This document shows, in pieces, positions 7,158 to 14,093 of a DNA stretch of 45,703 nucleotides (position 1 is its first letter; the number at the start of each line of letters is the position of its first letter). The stretch lies in assembly GCA_018713605.1 (NCBI GenBank), contig DVOM01000013.1:1-45703 (forward strand). Reading direction: 5' to 3'. The DNA comes from Scatacola_A faecigallinarum. GTDB lineage: Bacteria > Pseudomonadota > Alphaproteobacteria > RF32 > CAG-239. Position numbers and translations under genes: made by a program. The notes under the pieces are model-generated. The model was not told the DNA's origin. It did no database searches and worked only from the letters and a program-made list of their open reading frames with translations.

Positions 7158-7727
7158 CTAAAAAGCTAACGCTACGCGGTCAAGGTTGTGGGTACCGTTC
7201 TTACCGTTCCAATCATCGCCGCCATAGTTCAGAGTGAAATAAAAGGCATGGCCTGGATTATAAACCTCAGAGCACCAAATGCATCCCCAATAACCGTCGG
7301 CTGCAATTTCGTTCTCTTTCAAGATTTCAACCGTTGCGATAAATTTTGCTTCTTCCATACCGCCCCAATGTTCCTTCAAAACACCTTTGGACGGCAGAAA
7401 ACCGGGTTTGCCGTTTAAGCGCATCTTTTCGGCAAACTTTTTGACTTTTCCCCATGTGGTATCTGAAACATTGTTTCCCGAACCGCATGTTAAGGCAACC
7501 ATCACGCCGGACAACAGCTGGATTCCCCATAACTCGCTCTTGCGGCTCAAATTCAACCCGTTTTCAACCGTCAATTCATTTCCCCGGCGATACACCAAAG
7601 GCAGTTCTGTCGGTATCAAACCGGTTTTATCCTTACCCCGGTTGTTAAACCAGTTTGTCAATTCGTTTTCGCTGATTTCCAAGGCTGCAATAACGGCTTC
7701 AAGAGCGTTAATTTTATTTGTCTTCAT
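7158..7727 (-). CDS. DGR target protein with variable, C-type-lectin-like C terminus
   Basis: 189 residues. The first 150 or so are an unrecognised domain containing GLIPTELPLVYRRGN, LTVENGLNL and ELWGIQLLSGVMVAL. The last 39 residues hold the variable repeat in a WCSEVYNPGHAFYF ... DRVALAF context, which resembles C-type-lectin-fold/DUF1566-like ends of known DGR targets. Thirteen residues differ from the template translation, all through adenine substitutions (for example Glu to Val, Asn to Gly, His, Asp, Thr, Tyr or Leu), and none creates a stop. No signal peptide or membrane segment is seen. The start is the ATG at 7725-7727; an in-frame codon at 7781 is less likely because the paralog at 21486 begins at the equivalent place. 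There is no clear Shine-Dalgarno site. The role is probably variable ligand binding; the ligand is unknown. Confidence 0.88.
   Translation of the reverse strand: MKTNKINALEAVIAALEISENELTNWFNNRGKDKTGLIPTELPLVYRRGNELTVENGLNLSRKSELWGIQLLSGVMVALTCGSGNNVSDTTWGKVKKFAEKMRLNGKPGFLPSKGVLKEHWGGMEEAKFIATVEILKENEIAADGYWGCIWCSEVYNPGHAFYFTLNYGGDDWNGKNGTHNLDRVALAF
7162..7278 (-). other. DGR variable repeat VR1
   Basis: The 117-base segment homologous to the template repeat at 6549-6665. It covers nearly all of the last 39 codons of the target gene. Upstream of 7278 and downstream of 7162 the similarity to the template ends abruptly, so the repeat has sharp borders. The invariant end (7162-7182) lies at the 3' side of the gene, as required for homing. 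Confidence 0.9.
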
Positions 7728-7781
7728 AATTGTAAGTTTTTTAGGTAAATATTTTTGTTTATTAACTCGCTCAAATGACAA

Positions 7782-7987
7782 AAGTCATAAGTACTGTTTT
7801 ACCACTCAAGCAAGATTAATAACCGCAGATAAGCCTAAAACTTACATACAATTACAAAAACTTCCCCGAATAATAAAACAGATGCTTATGATTACAACTA
7901 TAGTTGTAACATATTTTCGGAAGAAAGTAAATACAGATTCGCCTGGTATAGACAATTTTGTCAAATTTATCTGAGACCGCCAAGTTT
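7782..7987. promoter_or_regulatory. Upstream region of the VR1 gene with an 18-bp palindrome
   Basis: An AT-rich gap of 206 bases. It contains the perfect palindrome TTACAACTATAGTTGTAA at 7892-7909, about 165 bases before the VR1 start, which has the look of a dimeric regulator site. It could serve VR1. No gene is seen here. Confidence 0.45.
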
Positions 7988-8674
7988 TTACAATTTGGCC
8001 AACAGCTTTTCGACAACTTCCAGCGACTTTATCGGCGCCTCATCCCAAAAACTTTCATACTGTTGCTGATGATTCTCAATCCCCGGCGTATCGCTGATAA
8101 TGCGCAGGCTCAGAAAAGGCACCCCGTACATATGGCAAACCTGAGCCATGGCCGCCGATTCCATATCCACGGCCAAACCGTCCGGAAACTTAGCCTTAAT
8201 CATATCCAGTTCCGCCCGTTCGGTAATGAATTTGTCGCCGGTACATATCTGTCCGCCGTAAACATTGACCTCGGCATCAAGCGACGTTACCGCGTCAAGA
8301 AGCTCGCGGCTGCCGGCAAAACAGGCCGGCAGCCCCTGCACCTGTCCATACAGATTCGGCTCGCCGCACCAAACGTCGTGATAAACCACACTCTCGCCGG
8401 CCACCACGTCCATGACCCGCGTTTTGACGTCAATGCCGCCGGCCACGCCGGTATTGATAACGCAGTCCGGCGCAAAGTTCTTAATCAACTCCAGCACGCC
8501 GACCGCCGCACAGACTTTTCCCAAGCCGCTGCGCGCCAGTACAACGTCCTTTTCGCCGATTTTTCCTTCAAAAAACTCCAACCCCTGGCACGAAACGTCG
8601 CGCCCGCCGGACATCAACCCCCGTAGCAGGCCGAACTCCTTGTCCATTGCCACGGCCAAACCGATTTTCCTCAT
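7988..8674 (-). CDS. mtnN: 5'-Methylthioadenosine/S-adenosylhomocysteine nucleosidase
   Basis: Cleaves MTA and SAH to adenine plus the thioribose, recycling by-products of SAM-dependent reactions. 228 residues, family length. Key residues are present: Glu13 in AVAMDKEF, a substrate-site stretch INTGVAGGID (about 73-82), Glu172 in AVDMESAAMAQ and the catalytic Asp195 in IISDTPG. It is transcribed away from the metallophosphoesterase gene, and nothing clearly terminates it before the VR1 upstream region. Confidence 0.92.
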   Translation of the reverse strand: MRKIGLAVAMDKEFGLLRGLMSGGRDVSCQGLEFFEGKIGEKDVVLARSGLGKVCAAVGVLELIKNFAPDCVINTGVAGGIDVKTRVMDVVAGESVVYHDVWCGEPNLYGQVQGLPACFAGSRELLDAVTSLDAEVNVYGGQICTGDKFITERAELDMIKAKFPDGLAVDMESAAMAQVCHMYGVPFLSLRIISDTPGIENHQQQYESFWDEAPIKSLEVVEKLLAKL

Positions 8675-8767
8675 CTTCGTTCCTTTGCTGTTTTTTTGCT
8701 ATTAAACACGGAGATTGTTTTAAATACAACATTGAAATTGGAAAAATTCAGCTTAATATTAGCCCTT

Positions 8768-9895
8768 ATGAAAAGAAGAAAAAACATATTCTCGCTTCGT
8801 ACCGTCGCAAGCTATCAGTTTCTGGCCCTCTGGAGCAGCTTTTACATCGCCTGGCATTTTTCCGCGCCCTGCGGCGGCTGTTCCTGGTTTACCGGCGCCG
8901 CAGTTTTGCTTGTTTCCTATGCGTTTTTCAATACCTTTTGGCTCATGGTTGCTTCGCTGCGTCGCAAAATTACCCTTTCGCGCAGCATTTTCAATTTGTC
9001 ATCGCTGGCGCTCGGCTTTATATTTTTCCTTATGCTGCTGTTCATCGTCAGCGATTTTCTGCTCAACATTCCCGCCTATGCCAACCTGTATTTTGCCCAC
9101 CCGGACACCGCGGCCTGGGGACTTGCCGCACTGGCTGCGCTTATCAGCCTTTACGGCTTTTTCAATGCGCGCCGCATCCGCGTTACCGCTTACGAAATCC
9201 GTACAGAAAAAACCGGCGTCGACTTTACCTTGGCGCTGGTTTCCGACCTGCATATCGACAATTGCGGCCTTGGCCTGAACCAGATGGCCAAAATTATTGA
9301 AAACATCAACCGTATCAACCCGGACTTTACCGTTTTCGCCGGCGACATTATCGAAAGTGCCCCCGACCATTTCTGCGCGCTGGACTTCGCCGCCGAATTC
9401 AGAAAAATCAACAGCAAAACCGCCAATCTGGCCATTGTCGGCAACCATGAATACTATGGCGGCAAAATCAACGAAAACATCAAGGCGCTTGAAAACGCCG
9501 GCCTTACCGTCCTCAAAGACTGCACGCTCACTTTCGGCAACATAACCGTCGCCGGCCGCGACGACAAGTTCGTCAAAGACCGTTGCCCGCTGAAAAAACT
9601 GCTTAAAGGCACCCCGAAAAAAAACTTTGTGCTGGTGCTTGACCACAACCCGACGGACATCGCCGAAGCCGTAACGTCGTCAGTCGACCTTCAGGTCTCC
9701 GGACATACCCACAACGGTCAGATTTTTCCGTTCAACCTGATAGTCCGCAACATTTATCAGAACGGTTACGGACATAAGCAAATCGGCAACACCCACACCG
9801 TCGTCAGCTCCGGAGCCGGCAGCTGGGGACCGCAGCTGCGCCTCGGCACCAAAGCCGAAATCGTCTGCATCAAAGTCAAATCTGTCAAGGACTGA
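8768..9895 (+). CDS. Membrane-anchored calcineurin-like metallophosphoesterase
   Basis: 375 residues. The N-terminal 150 hold about four hydrophobic segments (near 15-35, 40-62, 75-100 and 113-132). The catalytic domain follows with all metal-binding motifs: VSDLHID (Asp160, His162), AGDIIE (Asp193), GNHEYYGG (Asn226, His227), LDHNP and SGHTHNGQIFP (312-322). This order matches the YkuE/YaeI group, linked in some members to lipid A precursor hydrolysis (LpxG-like) or nonspecific phosphoesters; the substrate here is not known. The start at 8768 is chosen because it directly precedes the basic, then hydrophobic, N terminus. It is followed after five bases by the sirtuin gene, so the two form an operon. 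Confidence 0.88.
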   Translation: MKRRKNIFSLRTVASYQFLALWSSFYIAWHFSAPCGGCSWFTGAAVLLVSYAFFNTFWLMVASLRRKITLSRSIFNLSSLALGFIFFLMLLFIVSDFLLNIPAYANLYFAHPDTAAWGLAALAALISLYGFFNARRIRVTAYEIRTEKTGVDFTLALVSDLHIDNCGLGLNQMAKIIENINRINPDFTVFAGDIIESAPDHFCALDFAAEFRKINSKTANLAIVGNHEYYGGKINENIKALENAGLTVLKDCTLTFGNITVAGRDDKFVKDRCPLKKLLKGTPKKNFVLVLDHNPTDIAEAVTSSVDLQVSGHTHNGQIFPFNLIVRNIYQNGYGHKQIGNTHTVVSSGAGSWGPQLRLGTKAEIVCIKVKSVKD

Positions 9896-9900
9896 ATCTC

Positions 9901-10620
9901 ATGAACAAACAATACAAAAACATCGTCATTCTGACCGGCGCCGGAATTTCCGCGGAATCCGGACTGGCCACCTTTCGCAGTTCCAACGGCCTGTGGAACA
10001 ATCATCGGGTTGAAGACGTCGCCTCCGTCGAAGGCTTCCGGCGCAATCCGGCACTGGTACACGACTTTTACAACAACCTCAAACTCGAAATTCAGAAAGC
10101 CAAGCCCAATCCGGCGCATTTGGCGATTACCCGCCTGCAAAACGAATATCCGGCCGAAATTTCCGTCGTTACCCAAAATGTCGACACTCTCCACGAAAAA
10201 GCCGGCAATAAAAACATTTACCACATTCACGGCCAGATAAATCAGGCCGTCTGCCTCAACTGCGGGCATATTCTGGAAACCTTCGGCGACGTTGACACCG
10301 AAACCATCTGCCCTCAGTGCGGCGTTGTCGACATGATGAAACCCAACATCGTCTTCTTCGGCGAAAACCTCCTCTGCATGGACAAAGTCGAAATCCTGCT
10401 CCGCAGCTGTGACCTGTTCGTCTCCATCGGCACTTCCGGCGTTGTTTTTCCGGCCGCCGCCTTTGTTCAGACTGCCAAATACTACGGCGCCGATACCATT
10501 GAGTTCACGCTTGAACCAACCTCAAACAACTTTTATTTTGACAGGCATGTCTACGGCCCGGCCGGACAAACGCTTCCCCCTTATGTCGACGGACTGGTAA
10601 AATCCGCGGTCCGGCCTTAG
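9901..10620 (+). CDS. cobB: Sir2-family NAD-dependent protein deacylase
   Basis: Removes acyl groups from protein lysines using NAD+. 239 residues. The motifs are GAGISAESGLATFR (13-26), TQNVDTLHEKAG (91-102), the catalytic His110 in HIHGQ, and a zinc site of Cys118, Cys121, Cys137 and Cys140. In the stretch equivalent to E. coli CobB Tyr92-x-x-Arg95 the sequence is FYNNLK: the Tyr (57) is kept but Leu60 stands where Arg would be. The Arg helps bind succinyl and malonyl groups, so this enzyme is more likely a plain deacetylase. That is an inference from alignment by eye. Confidence 0.92.
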   Translation: MNKQYKNIVILTGAGISAESGLATFRSSNGLWNNHRVEDVASVEGFRRNPALVHDFYNNLKLEIQKAKPNPAHLAITRLQNEYPAEISVVTQNVDTLHEKAGNKNIYHIHGQINQAVCLNCGHILETFGDVDTETICPQCGVVDMMKPNIVFFGENLLCMDKVEILLRSCDLFVSIGTSGVVFPAAAFVQTAKYYGADTIEFTLEPTSNNFYFDRHVYGPAGQTLPPYVDGLVKSAVRP

Positions 10621-10651
10621 CTTGCCCAAAGCCCCGGCAGAAGGGCCTTCT

Positions 10652-11131
10652 CTAGCAGCCTTTGTGAAAAACCATCGGCAGGCCTTCTCCGCTTTCCGGA
10701 ATTTCAAAACGGCTGACAAACTTGTCAAAACAGGCTTCGTCGACAACCAGAGCCTCAGCATCGTTTTCCGTGCGGGCCAAAACACGCCTCTTTGCCGTAG
10801 CCATATCACATTCGACAACGTCAAAGAGCACCCGCTCGGCCAGTTCGGACGCCTTAGCATATGCCAGACGCCGGTCTTCTTTCGACCAGAACCCCATATC
10901 CATAACCGCATTGCCGCCGGCACGGCAGATTTCGCCGCAGAGTTTCCACATCAAATCCGCCACCGGCCGCATATACTTTCGAAATTCGGCATCAGGCAGA
11001 TTACGGCCGAACAAATCGCGCATAAACTCGTCATGTGTCAGACGCACTGCCGGAAGCCTTTTTGCCAGTCGCTTTGCCAGCGTCGTCTTGCCAAACCCCA
11101 TATAACCGCAGACCATATGTATTTCAGACAT
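10652..11131 (-). CDS. P-loop ATPase/kinase-like protein (AAA_33 type)
   Basis: 159 residues with a P-loop GYMGFGKTT (residues 9-17), a following LTHDEFMRDLFG acceptor-type segment, and a lid-like region FDVVECDMATAKRRVLART. The pattern is that of small zeta-toxin/AAA_33/gluconate-kinase-like P-loop kinases; the substrate is unknown. The start ATG at 11129-11131 follows a GAGAGGG ribosome site; a longer frame to 11209 would run through a terminator and is rejected. It is a single gene, convergent with the sirtuin. Confidence 0.75.
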   Translation of the reverse strand: MSEIHMVCGYMGFGKTTLAKRLAKRLPAVRLTHDEFMRDLFGRNLPDAEFRKYMRPVADLMWKLCGEICRAGGNAVMDMGFWSKEDRRLAYAKASELAERVLFDVVECDMATAKRRVLARTENDAEALVVDEACFDKFVSRFEIPESGEGLPMVFHKGC

Positions 11132-11164
11132 AACCCTCTCCTCATGTTTGGCTTTGATGATAAA

Positions 11165-11196
11165 CAAAAAACCCCGCCTTTGTAAAGCGGGGTTGT
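11165..11196 (-). terminator. Terminator of the sigma/Spy-like operon
   Basis: AACCCCGC (11170-11177) pairs with GCGGGGTT (11187-11194), followed on the minus strand by TTTTTGTTTA. It lies 15 bases after the 11211 stop. Confidence 0.8.
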
Positions 11197-11210
11197 CCGG
11201 GTGCCGCAAT

Positions 11211-11702
11211 TTATTTTTTGTCGGCCTTGGCCTCGTCTTTGCGCAGCTTTCTGTCTTCTCTTCTGTGTTTGCGCATTTCGTCGTGTCTGGCCTTCATTTC
11301 TTCCAAGCGGGTCTTCTGCTCAGGCGTCAGAATTGCCTCAAACTCTTTCATGTTTTCCTTGCGCAATTCGTCTGCTTTGCGGCGCAGTTCATCCATCTGC
11401 TTCATCAGCGGTTCAACCTTTTTGCGGCCGTCCTCGCGGATTTTGTCAGCCTTGGCAATCTGTTCTTCCGACAATCCTAAATCTTTGGCAAAACGGTCGG
11501 CCAGCTTCTTGTGCATTTCCCTGTCAAATTTCGGCCCGTGAGCGCGCGGACCCTTATGCCCGGGACCAAACTCGGGAGGCGGAGGCGGCAGCATCTCATG
11601 TCCCGGAGGAGGCGGCGGCAGCATTTCTTCCTGAGCGTTTGCCGAAATCGAACCCAGCATGACCGCCGCGGCGCAAACCGCTGTCAACATCAATTTTTTC
11701 AT
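11211..11702 (-). CDS. Periplasmic Spy/CpxP/CnrX-like LTxxQ protein
   Basis: 163 residues. A clear signal peptide (MKKLMLTAVCAAAVMLG, cleavage after SANA) is followed by a Pro/Glu/Met/His-rich linker with two MLPPPPP repeats. The rest is a charged, all-helical region with the LTxxQ-type motifs GLSEEQIAKAD and ILTPEQKTRLEEM. This fold is shared by the chaperones Spy and CpxP and by the metal sensor CnrX. The start codon overlaps the stop of the sigma factor gene by one base, so it is translationally coupled. Its context suggests the periplasmic sensor or effector of that sigma factor. The Met/His-rich linker would suit metal binding, but this is unproven. Confidence 0.8.
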   Translation of the reverse strand: MKKLMLTAVCAAAVMLGSISANAQEEMLPPPPPGHEMLPPPPPEFGPGHKGPRAHGPKFDREMHKKLADRFAKDLGLSEEQIAKADKIREDGRKKVEPLMKQMDELRRKADELRKENMKEFEAILTPEQKTRLEEMKARHDEMRKHRREDRKLRKDEAKADKK

Positions 11703-12199
11703 TATCTGTCTCCTTTCAAATGTTGTAATTTTTCACTTAATGTTTTTCTGGCGTTAAACAATCTTGATTTAATGGTTCCCACCGGCTCGCCGGTTTTTGC
11801 GGCAATCTGGTCATAGCTCATTTCCTCAAACTCGTACCAAACCACGACCTGGCGCATTTTGCGGGGCAGTTCGTCAACGGCTTTCAGAATCTGTCTCTGC
11901 CGGGTCTTGGCGTCCAGAACTTCTTCCTGTCTGCCGCCGACCCGCACATTTTCCAAAATCTCGTCGCCGCCGACCTGCCCGGCCTCGATTTTATACTGCC
12001 GCGATTTGAAATAGTCGCGGCAGACGTTGGCCGTCAGCGCCCCTATCCATTGGCTGAATTTTCCCTGCTCCTTATAATGGTCCATGTTTCTCCAGGTTTT
12101 GATATATACTTCCTGTTCGATGTCCTCATTATAGGAACCGGTCAGTTTTTTGATAATCGCCTTAATCAGGCCTCTGTTCTGTTCAATAATGTCTTTCAT
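11702..12199 (-). CDS. ECF-type RNA polymerase sigma factor
   Basis: 165 residues, with only sigma-2 and sigma-4 domains. Region 2 is seen in YNEDIEQEVYIKTWRNMD ... FSQWIGALTANVCRDYFKSR. Region 4 is seen in ELPRKMRQVVVWYEFEEMSYDQIAAKT ending in GTIKSRLFNARKTL, the helix-turn-helix. It overlaps both neighbours by one base (stop/start TGATG and TAATG), so the three genes form one tight operon. It is likely held inactive by the small membrane protein encoded just upstream and released by an envelope signal. The promoter of the operon looks like an ECF target, suggesting self-activation. Confidence 0.92.
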   Translation of the reverse strand: MKDIIEQNRGLIKAIIKKLTGSYNEDIEQEVYIKTWRNMDHYKEQGKFSQWIGALTANVCRDYFKSRQYKIEAGQVGGDEILENVRVGGRQEEVLDAKTRQRQILKAVDELPRKMRQVVVWYEFEEMSYDQIAAKTGEPVGTIKSRLFNARKTLSEKLQHLKGDR

Positions 12200-12459
12200 C
12201 AGCCGACCATCAGCAAACCGTATTCGTCAACCGGAAGCCCCATTTCTTCAATGACGGACGAATTCTCGCTGACCGAAAATTCCGTACCGAAAAGATAATA
12301 GTCATAACTCATCGTGTAACCCTCGCTTTTCGGATAAAAACTTCCGATACCGAACAGCAGAACCAGCGAACACAAAGCCGCCTTGATGCGGTTGTTGCGT
12401 TTCTTGCGGGCAAAGTACAGCGGCTTGGCCTCTTTTATCAATGCGGAAATGTCATCCAT
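12199..12459 (-). CDS. Small single-pass membrane protein, candidate anti-sigma factor
   Basis: 86 residues from the ATG at 12457-12459, which is preceded by AAGGAG at good spacing; a longer frame to 12510 would place the ECF-like promoter inside the gene. Residues 1-23 are cytoplasmic and basic (MDDISALIKEAKPLYFARKK), 24-38 form one membrane helix (KAALCSLVLLFGIGSF), and the rest is outside the membrane. The cytoplasmic tail is short, as in CnrY-type anti-sigma factors. The family is not recognised; the role rests on context. It is first in the operon with the sigma factor and the Spy-like protein. Confidence 0.65.
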   Translation of the reverse strand: MDDISALIKEAKPLYFARKKRNNRIKAALCSLVLLFGIGSFYPKSEGYTMSYDYYLFGTEFSVSENSSVIEEMGLPVDEYGLLMVG

Positions 12460-12483
12460 TGTTTTTCTCCTTACACAACTTGA

Positions 12484-12508
12484 AACGACGCCTTGCCGCA
12501 AAAAGTTC
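12484..12508 (-). promoter_or_regulatory. Candidate ECF promoter of the anti-sigma/sigma/Spy operon
   Basis: On the minus strand: GAAC (12508-12505), 17 bases, CGTT (12487-12484). This matches the GAAC-N16/17-CGTT form of ECF promoters. It ends 25 bases before the first start codon, leaving room for a short leader with its ribosome site. It supports autoregulation. Confidence 0.55.
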
Positions 12509-12644
12509 ATTTTTATTTTAAAATAATTGCCTATATCTTTACATACCGTTTACAAAAAATACTTCTTTACAAAAAAATTTTACCGTCTTATAGATGACGA
12601 CGGTTTAAAATAAATGACGCATTTTCAGAAAGAAGCTTAACAGA

Positions 12645-14063
12645 ATGATTCAGGATTTAACTCGCGGAAATCCCGCCTCGCTTATCGTAAAATTTGCCTT
12701 GCCGCTGCTCATCGGCAACCTTTTTCAGCAGCTCTACCAGGTTTCCGACATCATTATCGTCGGCCGTCTCATCAGTGTCGACGCATTGGCCGCTTTGGGC
12801 GCTTCGGCACCGATATTTTTCGTTATTCTGCTGGTAACGCTCGGTTTTACCGGCGGCCTGACCGTTATTACCGCGCAGCGATTCGGTGCCCGCGACGAAA
12901 GCGGCGTGCGCCGTTCCGTTACCCATTCGCTGAGAGCCTGCATTATCCTCAGTTTCATTTTTACCTTGCTGCTGCTTGCTTTCCTGCACCCGATTCTCCG
13001 CTGGATGAACGTCCCCGAAAACATTATGGACGACGCCTATAAATTCATGTTCGTTCTCGGACTGGCTCTGCCCGTCATCGTTGCCTATAACCTGCTCTCA
13101 GGTTTTATCCGCGCTTTGGGCGACAGCAAAACCCCGCTCTATTTTCTCATTGCCACGACGGTCGTCAACGTGCTGCTCAACCTTTTCCTGATATCCGTCT
13201 GCAAACTGGGCGTCGTCGGTTCGGCACTCGGTACGCTTATTTCCATTACCGTTTCCGGCATTTGCTGCGCCGTTTACATCGGCCGCCGTTTTCCGATTCT
13301 CCGCCTCAGCCGCGAAGACTGGAAATACAACCGCGCCTTCATGAAAGAACATCTCAATATCGCCGTACCGATGGCCATTCAGTTCTCGGTTCTCTCCGTC
13401 GGTCTCCTTATTATGCAGAAAGTCTGCAACTCTTTCGGTTCCGACACCATCGCCGCCTTTACCGCAGCCCTGCGTATTGAGCAGCTGGCCACTCAGCCGC
13501 TGGTCGCCCTTGGCATCGCCATGGCCACCTTTTCGGCGCAGAATTTCGGCGCCGGCATGATTAAACGCATTCGCCGCGGCGTTCTTTACAGTTCGCTCAT
13601 GTCCGTCAGTTTCAGCGTTTTCATTGCCCTTCTGGTGCGCTTTGTCGGCGAAAACATGATTACGGTATTCTCCGATGACGTTACCGAACAAATTGTCTAC
13701 ACCGGCCGACAGTATCTGAACATCAGTACCCTGTTCTACATTTTTCTCGGACAGATTTTCATCTTCCGCAACACCCTTCAGGGCATGGGGCAATCGGCCA
13801 TTCCGCTGATTGCAGGCTTTACCGAGCTGCTGATGCGTTCTTTCGCCGCCATCTGGCTGGCCGGACACATCGGTTATCTCGGCGTTTGCTGGGCCAGCCC
13901 GATAGCCTGGTTCGGCGCCGCCGTGGTTGTTTCCGTCGGCTATTTCGTAACCATTCGCAAAATGAACCGGCGCTATCTGCGTAACAATCTGCGCATGGCC
14001 GCCCACAAAATCGGCCTGTTGAAACCGGAAAAGGAACGCCCGGTTCTTACCCCTGCCGAATAA
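12645..14063 (+). CDS. MATE family multidrug/Na+ antiporter
   Basis: 472 residues with about twelve membrane segments in two homologous halves, typical of MATE exporters. The N terminus MIQDLTRGNPASLIVKFALPLLIGNLFQQLYQVSDIIIVGR is characteristic, as is FSAQNFGAG (about 300) in the second half and the substrate-cavity loops around GFIRALGDSKTP and LQGMGQS. The substrate cannot be told from sequence; cationic drugs and dyes are usual, with H+ or Na+ exchange. The start has a weak upstream AGAAAG. It is a single gene between two terminator-bounded units. Confidence 0.92.
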   Translation: MIQDLTRGNPASLIVKFALPLLIGNLFQQLYQVSDIIIVGRLISVDALAALGASAPIFFVILLVTLGFTGGLTVITAQRFGARDESGVRRSVTHSLRACIILSFIFTLLLLAFLHPILRWMNVPENIMDDAYKFMFVLGLALPVIVAYNLLSGFIRALGDSKTPLYFLIATTVVNVLLNLFLISVCKLGVVGSALGTLISITVSGICCAVYIGRRFPILRLSREDWKYNRAFMKEHLNIAVPMAIQFSVLSVGLLIMQKVCNSFGSDTIAAFTAALRIEQLATQPLVALGIAMATFSAQNFGAGMIKRIRRGVLYSSLMSVSFSVFIALLVRFVGENMITVFSDDVTEQIVYTGRQYLNISTLFYIFLGQIFIFRNTLQGMGQSAIPLIAGFTELLMRSFAAIWLAGHIGYLGVCWASPIAWFGAAVVVSVGYFVTIRKMNRRYLRNNLRMAAHKIGLLKPEKERPVLTPAE

Positions 14064-14064
14064 C

Positions 14065-14093
14065 AAAAAACCCCTCGCAAGAGGGGTTTTTTG
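14065..14093. terminator. Bidirectional terminator between MATE gene and U32 gene
   Basis: CCCCTC-GCAA-GAGGGG with an A-run on the left and a T-run on the right, placed between the convergent stops at 14063 and 14094. Confidence 0.9.

Noticed and set aside
12645..14066. Long open frames opposite MATE and other real genes (for example minus strand 13098-14066, minus 42792-44261, plus 1690-2946, plus 25395-26402)
   Set aside because: They mirror well-supported genes in the other strand and have low-complexity His/Arg/Asn-rich products; shadow frames.
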